Positions 48,595 to 57,629 of a DNA stretch of 64,000 nt are shown one piece after another. The DNA lies in assembly GCF_031583575.1 (NCBI RefSeq), contig NZ_CP134146.1:1-64000 (forward strand). Direction: 5' to 3'. Both the position numbers and the translations under genes were made by a program. A model generated the notes under the pieces. It saw only the letters and a list, made by a program, of their open reading frames with translations. It did not search any database and had not been told where the DNA came from. The DNA is from Thalassotalea nanhaiensis (GTDB lineage: Bacteria; Pseudomonadota; Gammaproteobacteria; Enterobacterales; Alteromonadaceae). Position 1 is the first letter of the stretch; the number at the start of each line of letters is the position of its first letter.

Positions 48595-49332
48595 ATGGCC
48601 CAAACAAGTTCACTGTTAATTTCATTAAAAAAATCATTAAAAGCTCATGGCTACACTTATGCCGATGTTGGAAAGCACATAGGCTTGACTCAGGCCAGTA
48701 TTAAGCGCTTGTTTAGTGAGGAAAATATTTCACTGCAGCGACTGGATCAAATATGCCAAATGATGGATTTAGAAATTTCAGATCTAGTACATTTAATGGC
48801 CGAGCAACAAGCGCAATTGCAACAACTTAGCGTTGAGCAAGAACAAGAGCTTAGTGATGATCTGGGTTTGCTGTTGATTGCTCTGTGTGTACTTAATAAA
48901 TGGACCATGGATGAAATCATTGATCATTATAAGTTAGAGAGCCATTACTGTATTTTAAAACTGGCTCGTTTAGACAAGCTGAAAATTATTGAGCTGTTAC
49001 CGGGCAATCGTATTAAACTTTTAGTTGCGGCAAACTTTGGCTGGCGCGAAAACGGTCCTATTCAGGCATTTTTTCAACGTACCATAGGCCAAGAATTTTT
49101 CAACTCCCGCTTTAATCAAGATGAGGAGAGCTTATTGGTACTCAATGGTATGCTTGCCAGTACCAGCAACAGTGAATTTCAACGTAAACTTAAACGAATA
49201 GCGCAAGAGTTTGAGGTATTAAATCACGAAGATTCCAGTTTACCTTTAAGCCAACGCTTTGGCGTTACGGTAGTGCTTGCTATAAGAAGCTGGCGTTACG
49301 GATTGTCGCAACATTTGTTCAAACCAAATTGA
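48595..49332 (+). CDS. XRE-family transcriptional regulator
   Basis: This is a 245-residue protein with an N-terminal helix-turn-helix (about residues 10-65, YADVGKHIGLTQASIKRLFS followed by SLQRLDQICQMMDLEI) and a helical C-terminal domain of about 170 residues without recognised motif. Similar regulators are common in marine gammaproteobacteria. It is divergent from aas and upstream of the VIT/VWA gene. Paired GGTAT/ATACC sites on both sides suggest that it controls itself and possibly its neighbour. Confidence 0.85.
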   Translation: MAQTSSLLISLKKSLKAHGYTYADVGKHIGLTQASIKRLFSEENISLQRLDQICQMMDLEISDLVHLMAEQQAQLQQLSVEQEQELSDDLGLLLIALCVLNKWTMDEIIDHYKLESHYCILKLARLDKLKIIELLPGNRIKLLVAANFGWRENGPIQAFFQRTIGQEFFNSRFNQDEESLLVLNGMLASTSNSEFQRKLKRIAQEFEVLNHEDSSLPLSQRFGVTVVLAIRSWRYGLSQHLFKPN

Positions 49333-49389
49333 TCACACCTATAAAAACCAATTAAAAGTCGTCATGTTATTAACTGTTTTTTTACATAA

Positions 49390-49408
49390 GGTATCGTTAT
49401 TTAATACC
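49390..49408 (+). promoter_or_regulatory. Second GGTAT-N9-ATACC inverted repeat
   Basis: AAGGTAT-CGTTATTTA-ATACCTT repeats the operator candidate at 48539-48557 with the same spacer length and the shared TATTTA half of the spacer. It lies in the 200-base gap before the VIT/VWA gene, inside a longer stem ACATAAGGTAT/ATACCTTGTGT. Confidence 0.55.
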
Positions 49409-49532
49409 TTGTGTAACTAAAATTGCAACTTTTTAGCTTTTAGTTGCGAAATATTACGGCTCCCGCCACAGTGCTGTTTCCTAATTTAAATCAATGACCG
49501 TCGTCATTGTGAGCAAAGGAAAGGGCAAAATT

Positions 49533-51584
49533 ATGAACAACGTATTAATAAAAATATTAAAGCACTCGTTACTAATTGGTTTGGCATTGTTTAGCCAATT
49601 TAGTTTAGCGAGTGGCTTACTTACTCCTAGTGATGGTTCATTACCAGCATTAGATATTAACGAACACCACGTTAATGTGGTGATAGAAGACGGGTTTATT
49701 GTTACTCGCATAGAACAGGTATTTTATAACCCGAACGCCATTGATTTAGAGGCGATCTATTCTTTTCCACTACCTAAAAATGCATCTCTTGGTGAATTTG
49801 CCTATTGGATTGATGGTCAGCCGGTAACTGGCGAAGTGGTTGCTAAGCTTAAAGCTGAACAAATTTATCAGCAAGAAAAACAAGCTGGACGTGAAGTTGC
49901 GTTAAGTGAAAAAGACAGTTACAAAAGCTTTGATACTAAGGTATATCCTGTACGTGCCAAACAAGAAGTGCGTATTCAATTGACTTATTTGCAAGTAGTG
50001 GAAGTCGACACCTCAATTGGTCGTTACGTTTACCCAATGGAAGAAGGTGGTGTCGATGAAATTAAAACCGCATTTTGGAACTATCAAGATGATGTTAAGC
50101 AAAAATTCAGCTTTAACTTAACCTTTCGCTCGAGCTATCCAGTGGAAGAGTTTCGCCTGCCTAAACATCCACAGGCGTTAGTGCAACAAACTTCGGCTAA
50201 TGAATGGTCAGTAAGTTTTGACAGCGAAGCCAATGCCGCCATTATTGAAGAAGGTAGCAACCCTAACAACTATGCAGTTGCTGCATCGGCATTTTCCCTA
50301 GACCAGGACATCGTTGTTTACTGGCGTTTACAAGCGGGTTTACCTGGCTCTATCGACTTGGTGAGCTATAAACAACCTGGTAAAGACCGTGGTACCTTTA
50401 TGATGACCGTAACTCCCGGTGAAGATTTATCAGCAATTACTCAAGGCCGAGATTTTATTTTTGTATTAGATTATTCCGGTTCAATGCAAGGTAAATATCA
50501 AAGCATGGTTGAAGGCGTGCGCCAAGGTTTACATAAATTGAACGATCAAGACCGGTTTCAAGTAGTTATTTTTAGCAGTCATGCTGAGCAAATAACCAAG
50601 GGATATGAACACGCTACTCGTGAAAATGTAGAGCACTGGATGAAGAAGTTAGAGCAACAGCAACCGGGTGATAGCACCAACCTTTATAATGGCATGGAGC
50701 TGGCGATAAAAAACTTGGATGCTGATCGCCCAAGCGCAATTATTTTGGTAACCGATGGCGTAACTAATGTTGGCACTACTGAGAAAAAGGCCTTTATTAA
50801 ATTACTCGAACAAGTTGATGTTAGGTTGTTTACCTTTGTAATGGGTAACAGTGCGAATAGACCATTGCTTGCTGGCATGACCAAAATATCGAATGGTTTT
50901 GCCATTGATGTCTCTAATAGTGACGATATAGTAGGGCAATTAATGCAGGCGACGGCAAAAATAGGTTACGAAGCATTTCACGATATTGATATCAACATTA
51001 GTGGCGTGAAAGTAAAAGACATGACGCCAACAAACGTCAACACGTTATACAGAGGCCAACAATTAGTGATATTTGGTCATTACTATGGCGATGGCGACGC
51101 TGAAGTAACAATTAAAGGTAAAGTGTCAGGTGATAAAAAGCGTTATAACAGCCGTTTTAATTTTGCCAAAGAAAATGAATTGCACCCTGAACTGGAGCGT
51201 CTGTGGGCATTTGCCACAATTCAAAACATTCAGGATAAAATGGATTATTTAGGTGCAGATAAAGATAGTGAACAAGCGATCACGGACATGGCCATTGAAT
51301 ATGGGTTAGTGACTGACTATACCTCTATGCTGGTGATGCGAGAGGAGCAATTTGCTGCTCATGGTATTGACCGTAAAAATCAACAACGGGTGACAAAAGA
51401 GCATGCCGCTAGAGCGAACAGAGCCCGTGCTCCGGTACGTAATAATCGTATCGACAATAGCAAACCGGCGTTTACCAAAAGTCGCCCGAGCTTTAGTGGT
51501 GGCGGAGGTGGTAGTACAACACCTTGGATATTATTAGTGTTACTTATCAGTCTTGCTCAGCGCAAAATAAGCAACGCTATCTAA
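49533..51584 (+). CDS. VIT and von Willebrand A domain protein with GlyGly-CTERM-like tail
   Basis: This is a 683-residue exported surface protein. The start at 49533 is chosen because AAAGGAAAGGG lies 7 bases upstream and a signal peptide follows (ending FSLAS). A VIT domain (residues about 25-150, with IEQVFYNPNAIDLEAIYSFP) precedes a VWA domain with the MIDAS motif DYSGS in FIFVLDYSGSMQGKY. The C-terminus has a Gly-rich SGGGGGSTT, a hydrophobic segment PWILLVLLISLA and the basic end QRKISNAI, the layout of GlyGly-CTERM proteins processed by rhombosortase. Related to inter-alpha-trypsin inhibitor-type proteins; ligand unknown. Confidence 0.85.
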   Translation: MNNVLIKILKHSLLIGLALFSQFSLASGLLTPSDGSLPALDINEHHVNVVIEDGFIVTRIEQVFYNPNAIDLEAIYSFPLPKNASLGEFAYWIDGQPVTGEVVAKLKAEQIYQQEKQAGREVALSEKDSYKSFDTKVYPVRAKQEVRIQLTYLQVVEVDTSIGRYVYPMEEGGVDEIKTAFWNYQDDVKQKFSFNLTFRSSYPVEEFRLPKHPQALVQQTSANEWSVSFDSEANAAIIEEGSNPNNYAVAASAFSLDQDIVVYWRLQAGLPGSIDLVSYKQPGKDRGTFMMTVTPGEDLSAITQGRDFIFVLDYSGSMQGKYQSMVEGVRQGLHKLNDQDRFQVVIFSSHAEQITKGYEHATRENVEHWMKKLEQQQPGDSTNLYNGMELAIKNLDADRPSAIILVTDGVTNVGTTEKKAFIKLLEQVDVRLFTFVMGNSANRPLLAGMTKISNGFAIDVSNSDDIVGQLMQATAKIGYEAFHDIDINISGVKVKDMTPTNVNTLYRGQQLVIFGHYYGDGDAEVTIKGKVSGDKKRYNSRFNFAKENELHPELERLWAFATIQNIQDKMDYLGADKDSEQAITDMAIEYGLVTDYTSMLVMREEQFAAHGIDRKNQQRVTKEHAARANRARAPVRNNRIDNSKPAFTKSRPSFSGGGGGSTTPWILLVLLISLAQRKISNAI

Positions 51585-51766
51585 TACTAAACAACATAAC
51601 GTCAGGGAAGCAGGAATGCCAACGTAACAGGGATGTTTTAAAGTTGGCTTTGTTAATCTGCTTATTTTTTATAAAACAGCTAAAAGGCATAAATATATTA
51701 GAAATTTAAGCTATTCAACGCTAAAATAACCGCAATTATCTTCTTTACAATAAAAATGGATCTTAT

Positions 51767-53125
51767 ATGTCACTTTCAGTGGTCATTCTAGCCGCAGGCA
51801 AAGGCACTCGTATGCGCTCTAACTTGCCAAAAGTTTTACACCCGGTTGCCCATCAATCTATGGTTGAGCACGTTATCGACTCGGCTCGTGCGGTTAACGC
51901 TGATAATATTTACCTAGTCTATGGTTTTGGTGGTGATGTCCTTAAAGCTCGTGTGCAAGGTGATGATCTTACGTTTGTTGAGCAAGCAGAGCAGTTGGGT
52001 ACCGGCCACGCAGTAGATATGGCAAGTCCTTTTTTAAAAGACGATGAAGATGTTTTAGTGCTTTATGGTGACGTACCTCTTACCAAAGTATCAACTATAG
52101 AAAAGCTCATTCAAGCCAAGCAAGAAGACAGCATGGCATTACTCACTGTTCACTTAGCCAACCCAACAGGCTATGGGCGCATTGTTCGTTTAGGTGGCAA
52201 TGTGGTGGGTATTGTTGAGCAAAAAGATGCGTCGGCAGAGCAACTTGAAATTACTGAATGTAATACCGGTATTTTATTGGCGAATGGTGGCGACTTGAAA
52301 CGTTGGTTATCTAATCTTTCAAGTGACAATGCTCAAGGTGAATATTACCTAACCGACATTATTGCGATGGCTCATAGTGACGGCCAAACTATTCATACAG
52401 CTCACCCTGATACCGAAGTTGAAGTTGAAGGTGCTAATAATAGAGTTCAACTTGCTAATCTTGAACGAGCTTATCAGTTACGTAAGGCTGAAGAACTTAT
52501 GATTGCTGGCGCAAGTTTACGCGATCCTTCACGTATTGACGTTAGAGGTAACTTAACCGTTGGCAACGAAGTTCAAATAGACGTGAACTGTATATTTGAA
52601 GGCGATGTATCATTAGCCGACAATGTTAAAATAGGTGCAAATAGCATCATCATTAATAGCCAAATTGGTCAAGGTGCTGAAATTAAACCAAACAGCATTA
52701 TTGAAAATGCCATAATTGGTGAGCAATGTTCGGCAGGACCTTTCGCCAGAATACGCCCTGGTACGGTAATGAAAACCAACTCACACGTTGGTAATTTTGT
52801 TGAGATGAAAAACACCGTAATGGATGAAGGTGCAAAAGCCGGCCACTTAACTTATTTAGGCGATGCTGAAATTGGTAAAAAAGTAAACATTGGTGCAGGG
52901 ACCATTACCTGTAACTACGACGGTGTGAATAAATCTAAAACCATTATAGGTGATGGCGCCTTTATTGGTTCAAACGCATCATTGGTTGCCCCTGTAACTA
53001 TTGGCAAAATGGCAACTACAGGCGCAGGCTCTACAATTGCTAAAGATGTTGAAGATGAAACATTGGCTGTTTCAAGAGCCAAACAGCGCAACATTACTGG
53101 TTGGGCACGACCAACTAAAAAATAA
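51767..53125 (+). CDS. glmU: Bifunctional GlcNAc-1-P uridyltransferase / GlcN-1-P acetyltransferase
   Basis: GlmU makes UDP-GlcNAc, the precursor of peptidoglycan and LPS. The 452-residue product has the N-terminal uridyltransferase signature [19 protein letters not shown] and the C-terminal left-handed beta-helix acetyltransferase domain ([36 protein letters not shown]). It is monocistronic with a perfect palindromic terminator. Confidence 0.97.
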   Translation: MSLSVVILAAGKGTRMRSNLPKVLHPVAHQSMVEHVIDSARAVNADNIYLVYGFGGDVLKARVQGDDLTFVEQAEQLGTGHAVDMASPFLKDDEDVLVLYGDVPLTKVSTIEKLIQAKQEDSMALLTVHLANPTGYGRIVRLGGNVVGIVEQKDASAEQLEITECNTGILLANGGDLKRWLSNLSSDNAQGEYYLTDIIAMAHSDGQTIHTAHPDTEVEVEGANNRVQLANLERAYQLRKAEELMIAGASLRDPSRIDVRGNLTVGNEVQIDVNCIFEGDVSLADNVKIGANSIIINSQIGQGAEIKPNSIIENAIIGEQCSAGPFARIRPGTVMKTNSHVGNFVEMKNTVMDEGAKAGHLTYLGDAEIGKKVNIGAGTITCNYDGVNKSKTIIGDGAFIGSNASLVAPVTIGKMATTGAGSTIAKDVEDETLAVSRAKQRNITGWARPTKK

Positions 53126-53128
53126 AGT

Positions 53129-53154
53129 AAAACGCCGGCATATGCCGGCGTTTT
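53129..53154. terminator. Bidirectional terminator between glmU and tsx
   Basis: A perfect 26-base palindrome with arms AAAACGCCGGCAT and ATGCCGGCGTTTT. It can end both converging transcripts. Confidence 0.9.
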
Positions 53155-53172
53155 CATATCTGTATTGGCGGT

Positions 53173-54081
53173 TTAAAAAGAATAGGTCAAATTAAAGTAA
53201 TGGCCTGCACCGCTAGTATCAACTTCCTTTCCACCTAAAATAGTACCATCTTTCCACTGGGTCATATTGTCGTATAGTTTTAACCCGTACCCCATAGCAA
53301 AGTGCGAGCTTGGCAGGTGATACCAAAGGCCTAAATAGGATTGTACTGAGGTGTCGGTGCGATACTCTTGCTCAAAACTATTACCATTGTCTAGATCACT
53401 ACCAAATTCATAATCAAAATAGCCTTGGAAGGCAAGAAAACCAGAATTCTCAAAATGGTGAAGTTGTTTAAACCAGTTCATATGAAAAGCATAACCATCC
53501 CAATCATCCTCATTGGTAGCACCGTAGTTTTCACGAATCAACCGGGCATATAAATTCACCCCGGTTTTACCTAGCCAAGGTAAGTCCATATCGGTACCAA
53601 TACCAAGCCAAACAATTTTCAGGCCACTACTTTTTGTTGTAACCGGTACTTCATCTACAACATCAACAACACAGGTTTGCGCACACTCATTATCACCATA
53701 ATAAATATCCATCGCGATATACCACTCTTTAATGATGCCTACAGATAAATCTTTATCGAATAAATAATCGAGAGACATCCTCGGCTCTATATCGGCAAAC
53801 ATATTAGAGCCATCATGGGCATCACTGTCGGAATTATTAAATGCATCTTTAAAGTCAACGTAACCGTATAAATCAAATAATCCAGAGCGGCCACCAAACT
53901 CTATTTCAAAGTATTGGTCGTTAAACTTAAACGGCCCGCCACGTTGATCTTGACCATGATAAAGATGAAAGTTAAGCCATAAAAAGTCATTTTCATGGAT
54001 ATCTTCTGGAACATCAGCGGCTAGCAGCACACTTGAATACAGCAAACTTATAAAAAGCAAAAAACCAGTTAACACTCTCAT
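53173..54081 (-). CDS. Nucleoside-specific channel-forming outer-membrane protein (Tsx/OmpK family)
   Basis: This is a 302-residue outer-membrane barrel with a signal peptide (residues 1-21, ending LLAAD). Tsx-like stretches are visible: FDLYGYVDFKDAF, MFADIEPRMSLDYLF, LSVGIIKEWYIAMDIYYG, WLGIGTDMDLP and NYGATNEDDWDGYAFHMNWF. A final Phe is consistent with barrel insertion. Tsx takes up nucleosides. The exact substrate here is inferred only. Confidence 0.85.
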   Translation of the reverse strand: MRVLTGFLLFISLLYSSVLLAADVPEDIHENDFLWLNFHLYHGQDQRGGPFKFNDQYFEIEFGGRSGLFDLYGYVDFKDAFNNSDSDAHDGSNMFADIEPRMSLDYLFDKDLSVGIIKEWYIAMDIYYGDNECAQTCVVDVVDEVPVTTKSSGLKIVWLGIGTDMDLPWLGKTGVNLYARLIRENYGATNEDDWDGYAFHMNWFKQLHHFENSGFLAFQGYFDYEFGSDLDNGNSFEQEYRTDTSVQSYLGLWYHLPSSHFAMGYGLKLYDNMTQWKDGTILGGKEVDTSGAGHYFNLTYSF

Positions 54082-54178
54082 GAAATGTCTCCAAGTAATA
54101 AAGTTAGGATGTTTTTAAATGTTGATAAAAATTATAGTTCAAATATTTAATTATGATGCCGACTATAGCCGCACCCGT

Positions 54179-55144
54179 TTAAAGAAGGTCTGACAACGGG
54201 CTGAGAACACCACTTGCACCTCTTTCTATAACATGAGTGTATATTTGTGTTGTTCTAACATCGGTATGGCCCAATTGCTCTTGCACTGTTCTTATATCGG
54301 CACCACGTTGCAATAAATGGGTAGCAAAAGAATGACGTAAAGTATGGCAAGTTACCCGTTTTTCTAACTTAGCTTTTATTGCTGTATTTCTAACTGCTTT
54401 TTGTAACCCTGTATGATCAATATGATGTCTTCTTAATAAATTATTTTCAGGATCATTGCTTAACCGGGTTGAGGGAAATAGAAAATGCCAACCCAGCTGC
54501 TTAGGTGCCTTTGGATATTTTTTTGATAGAGCATAAGGCAACCAAACCCCTGCATATTCATTATTTTTTAAATCTTGAACTACAAACTGTTTAGCGAAAC
54601 ATACTTGTTGTTTTAGCGGCTCTAATAGCTCTTTAGCTAAAGTTACTCTGCGATTTTTGCCGCCTTTGCCTTGCCATATTTGTAATGATACATAATCAAA
54701 ATCAATATCTTGTATGCGCAGCCTTATTACCTCCATTAAGCGTAAGCCGCTGCCATACATAAGCTGACATGGTAAAACCCACTTGGCAGGCAAATGAGCA
54801 AAAAACACCTTCATTTCAGCCTTGGTAAGCACGACAGGTAATTTAGTTGGCGCAGTACTTTTATTAAACCTTAATTTAAGAGTTAACGGGGTTAGCAGCA
54901 CGTCTCGATATAAAAACACCAAAGCATTCAACGCTAAAGCTTGCGTACGAGGAGCTACATACATCTCATTGGCTAAAAAACTAAGGAACAGTTCAACATC
55001 GTTATCATGTAAAAGCTCGGGGTGTTTTTTGTTGTTATAATTGATAAACGCTTTAATCCAATACAGATAAGATTCTATGGTGCGCTTTGCATATCGGCGG
55101 GTCCACATGTATTGTTCAACATGCAATAAAAACTCTGATTTCAT
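54179..55144 (-). CDS. intI: Integron integrase IntI
   Basis: IntI is a tyrosine recombinase that inserts and excises cassettes at attI and attC sites. The 321-residue product (IntI1 337) shows the catalytic residues Arg135 (GSGLRLMEVIRL), Lys in QGKGGKNRR, His267 and Arg270 (CHTLRHSFATHL), His293 (LGHTDVRTT) and Tyr302 (IYTHV). The integron-specific insertion before box II is present (about residues 196-225, with YPKAPKQLGWHFLFPS). The AAGGA ribosome binding site is good. The gene looks intact and is divergent from the acetyltransferase and the array. I see no clear LexA box upstream. Confidence 0.95.
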   Translation of the reverse strand: MKSEFLLHVEQYMWTRRYAKRTIESYLYWIKAFINYNNKKHPELLHDNDVELFLSFLANEMYVAPRTQALALNALVFLYRDVLLTPLTLKLRFNKSTAPTKLPVVLTKAEMKVFFAHLPAKWVLPCQLMYGSGLRLMEVIRLRIQDIDFDYVSLQIWQGKGGKNRRVTLAKELLEPLKQQVCFAKQFVVQDLKNNEYAGVWLPYALSKKYPKAPKQLGWHFLFPSTRLSNDPENNLLRRHHIDHTGLQKAVRNTAIKAKLEKRVTCHTLRHSFATHLLQRGADIRTVQEQLGHTDVRTTQIYTHVIERGASGVLSPLSDLL

Positions 55145-55212
55145 AATTTGAATTCCTTTTCAATTAATCACAATCAGTATAGTAGATAAATTTAAATTGT
55201 AGATACCAAGAA

Positions 55213-55770
55213 ATGACCTCTCAAACTGAAAAACAAAAAATGCTCGCCGGTGAACAATACAACCCCCTTGATCGTCAATTAAGCGCAGAACGAGAAGCAT
55301 GCAAAATTACTCTTAAACAGTTTAACGACTCTGCACCGCAAGATACCAAGCAGCGCCGTGAATTACTTAAAGAACTATTTAAGAAAAAGGTGCAAGTGTG
55401 GATAGAACCGCCATTTTACTGTGATTACGGCAGCAATATTGAACTTGGTAAACAAGTATTTTTTAACTTTAATTGTGTCGTACTAGATGCAGCCAAAGTC
55501 ACCATAGGCAATAATGTGTTTATTGGCCCAGCAGTACAAATTTATACCTCTATACACCCAAAAGATGCGAGCCAACGCCGCAAATTCTTTGAATCAGCAA
55601 AACCAATAAGTATTGGTGACGATGTTTGGATTGGCGGTGGCGCCATAATTTTACCTGGAGTAACAATCGGTGATCGTAGCATCATTGGCGCTGGCAGCGT
55701 TGTAACTAAAGACATACCAGAAGACGTTTCTGTAGCTGGAAACCCAGCCAAAATTATTAATAAAAATTAA
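55213..55770 (+). CDS. Maltose/galactoside O-acetyltransferase family protein
   Basis: This is a 185-residue hexapeptide-repeat acetyltransferase of the Maa/LacA type. The N-terminal Mac domain (EKQKMLAGEQYNPLDRQLS) and a left-handed beta-helix with FNCVVLDAAKVTIGNNVFIGP, IYTSIHPKD (catalytic His) and the C-terminal IGAGSVVTKDIPEDVSVAGN are present. It would acetylate a sugar with acetyl-CoA. It lies between intI and the first attC but has no recognisable attC after it, so it is either a captured gene now fixed or part of the integron platform. Confidence 0.88.
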   Translation: MTSQTEKQKMLAGEQYNPLDRQLSAEREACKITLKQFNDSAPQDTKQRRELLKELFKKKVQVWIEPPFYCDYGSNIELGKQVFFNFNCVVLDAAKVTIGNNVFIGPAVQIYTSIHPKDASQRRKFFESAKPISIGDDVWIGGGAIILPGVTIGDRSIIGAGSVVTKDIPEDVSVAGNPAKIINKN

Positions 55771-55992
55771 ATAATACTGACACCAATCACCAACACCTGC
55801 ATTTCTACACAGAAATGTAGGCATAAATAAGCAATCTATTAAAAACATTAAATTAACTCTTTGATAAAGGGCTAAAAACTATTAAAGTGATTTCATTATT
55901 AAATAAATAGAATGGATTAACCTCATGAGTAAATGTAGGTAATTTCGTTCTATTAAGCTGTTATACCTACCAAGAAAGCATGGAGAATAAAA
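55771..55992 (+). other. Candidate attI region before the first cassette
   Basis: No gene is seen. CATTTCT-ACAC-AGAAATG forms a hairpin at 55800-55817 after the acetyltransferase stop. At 55960-55966 the heptamer GTTATAC resembles the cassette core GTTRRRY and stands where the left boundary of the first cassette should be. It lies within an inverted repeat GTAGGTA (55935-55941)/TACCTAC (55964-55970). This is the best attI candidate, by inference only. Confidence 0.45.
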
Positions 55993-56328
55993 ATGGCAAA
56001 ATATGGAACAGTTACTTACACAGGTAAATCGGGGACAAAATATGAATTCACTGCATATTCTTGGGATACTGAATTCAAAGAAAATTACGGAGCCGTTTAT
56101 TTCATAACTAAACGCTCTCAAAATAATGAAGGCGGCCACTCCCACACTCGTATTTACGTTGGTCAAACTGGTGACTTATCCGAACGATTCGATGATCATC
56201 ATAAAGCTGATTGTTTTGCCTCAAAAGGGGCAAACTGTAAATGTATTTATGGCGAGTCAAATAAAGATTCTAGGCTAGCAATAGAAAGAGATCTTATCGA
56301 AGCATACGACCCACCGTGTAATGGGTAG
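55993..56328 (+). CDS. Cassette 1: GIY-YIG domain protein
   Basis: This is a 111-residue protein with a GIY-YIG-like nuclease fold: GAVYF (residues 33-37), YVGQTGDL (55-62), the catalytic-type Arg65 in SERF followed by HH, and the Glu of IERDLIEAYDPPCN near the C-terminus. GIY-YIG enzymes cut DNA, but whether this small protein is an active nuclease is unknown. TGGAG lies 8 bases before the ATG. It is the first cassette of the array. Confidence 0.8.
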   Translation: MAKYGTVTYTGKSGTKYEFTAYSWDTEFKENYGAVYFITKRSQNNEGGHSHTRIYVGQTGDLSERFDDHHKADCFASKGANCKCIYGESNKDSRLAIERDLIEAYDPPCNG

Positions 56329-56433
56329 GTATAACAAGCGCATTAAGTATCGGGACACATAACAGTTGGCTGGGTTCCGCTTCGCTTCACATTTTAGCCA
56401 ACTATTATTTAGCCCCTTATGCGGGCGTTATGT
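56329..56433 (+). repeat. attC site 1
   Basis: Starts GTATAACAAGCGCATTAAG and ends CTTATGCGGGCGTTATGT, with the inner complementary arms AGTTGGCT/AGCCAACT around the conserved centre. Confidence 0.9.
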
Positions 56434-56447
56434 ATCTAGGGAAAGTT

Positions 56448-56879
56448 ATGCGTAGAATTCTTATATTCCTTCTGGTTTTAGCTTCCACTCAAGTTCATTC
56501 AGAATATTCTACTTTTAAAGTTTTGGATGTTAATTCGTCCGTCTGTATGGGTTTTAAAATTTGGGTCTTTGAAGGTAAGCATATCCCAATAACTTTCCCA
56601 AACACAATTGATGATATGTCTCCTAAAGGAGTTAAAGCTAAGTTCAAAAAAGATGGTAATGTAGTTTTTTCTTCGTATTCTCATTTTCATAAAAAGCAAT
56701 CAAATTTTGGGCTGACACTTGAAGTGGAAAATGAACTCACAAATTATCGTGATATTGAGCTTGAAGTAGAATACTCATGTAACAAGGAATGCGTATCGCA
56801 TTTTTCAACCTATGTGATTCCATCCGTATACGCTTATAAGCATATCGGAGAGGGTGAATGTAGAGCCATAGATACATAA
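56448..56879 (+). CDS. Cassette 2: small secreted protein of unknown function
   Basis: The frame is open from an ATG at 56430, but that codon belongs to the attC end. The ATG at 56448 has the AGGGAAAG ribosome binding site and begins a signal peptide (MRRILIFLLVLASTQVHSEY). The 143-residue product has four Cys in the mature part (one early, two in EYSCNKEC, one near the end), consistent with periplasmic disulfides. No family recognised. Confidence 0.75.
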   Translation: MRRILIFLLVLASTQVHSEYSTFKVLDVNSSVCMGFKIWVFEGKHIPITFPNTIDDMSPKGVKAKFKKDGNVVFSSYSHFHKKQSNFGLTLEVENELTNYRDIELEVEYSCNKECVSHFSTYVIPSVYAYKHIGEGECRAIDT

Positions 56880-56974
56880 CAAGCATTTAAAGCGGGACTG
56901 CTAACAGTTTGCTCGGTTCCACTTCGTTTCACATTTTAGCAAACTATTATCAGCCCCTTAAATGGGCGTTATAA
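56874..56974 (+). repeat. attC site 2
   Basis: ACATAACAAGC...GGGCGTTATAA with arms AGTTTGCT/AGCAAACT and the GTTCCACTTCGTTTCACATT centre. Confidence 0.9.
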
Positions 56975-56993
56975 AACACTCAGGATCGAGTAA

Positions 56994-57221
56994 ATGAGTA
57001 AGCTAGTTTTTATTTTAAGCATCATTTTAATTACCTTTGCTGTAATTATGTTTGTTGTAGATTTTCTACCAATAGATATGTTTAATAGCTCTAATCAAGA
57101 AATGTATATTAAGTCTGTTTCAAGTAACTCTTTTTCTTGGGTAAGCTATCGAGTACACGCATTAGTTTTAGGTATTGTGTTATTCGCATTAAATAAATAT
57201 ACAAACTTGTTCGGTGGGTAA
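56994..57221 (+). CDS. Cassette 3: small two-segment membrane protein
   Basis: This is a 75-residue protein with hydrophobic segments at about residues 4-26 and 52-68 separated by a polar Ser/Asn-rich stretch. GGATCGAG upstream can act as ribosome binding site. No family recognised. Confidence 0.65.
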   Translation: MSKLVFILSIILITFAVIMFVVDFLPIDMFNSSNQEMYIKSVSSNSFSWVSYRVHALVLGIVLFALNKYTNLFGG

Positions 57222-57227
57222 TGTGTT

Positions 57228-57328
57228 TTATAACAAGTTACTCAATAGGACAAATAACACTGTCACGGCTTTTGCAAAAAGCGCAAAACCAGTGCCAGTA
57301 TCATTAGCCTCTTAGTAAGGCGTTATGC
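57228..57328 (+). repeat. attC site 3 (divergent)
   Basis: TTATAACAAGTTACTC...GTAAGGCGTTATGC. Its centre is unlike the other sites: ACTGTCAC..TTTTGC and GCGCAAAACC..GTGCCAGT form the imperfect inverted arms. Confidence 0.85.
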
Positions 57329-57336
57329 ATTAAATT

Positions 57337-57627
57337 ATGAAAACTAGAAATATTGGCCTTAATTTAATAATCATTCTAGCGGTAGCGGGGATGGCATTAG
57401 GAACATACGGAAAGCTAAACCCAGAATTTGGAAACGATTTTTGGAATGCGTTAGGTCCAAATGTTCGTATTGGCATCGCTACGTTATTTTGCTTGTTTGG
57501 CTTTTTTGTCACTTTTCCTAGAAAGCGATTAATTGAAAAACGTGTAAAGCCAATACTTTACTTAAAACCATTGTTTTGGTTCGGTTTTTTGATATATTTT
57601 TGGTATCAATGGTTTAGTTTAAGTTAA
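57337..57627 (+). CDS. Cassette 4: small membrane protein of unknown function
   Basis: This is a 96-residue protein with hydrophobic segments at about residues 7-23, 45-60 and 73-92. The start has no clear ribosome binding site and lies only 8 bases after the attC end, so expression may rely on read-through translation of the leader. No family recognised. Confidence 0.65.
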   Translation: MKTRNIGLNLIIILAVAGMALGTYGKLNPEFGNDFWNALGPNVRIGIATLFCLFGFFVTFPRKRLIEKRVKPILYLKPLFWFGFLIYFWYQWFSLS

Positions 57628-57629
57628 AT

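Noticed and set aside
55145-55212. Possible LexA box controlling intI
   Set aside because: The intI upstream region has CTACTATACTGAT-like strings but no CTGT-N8-ACAG match, so SOS control is not supported by sequence.
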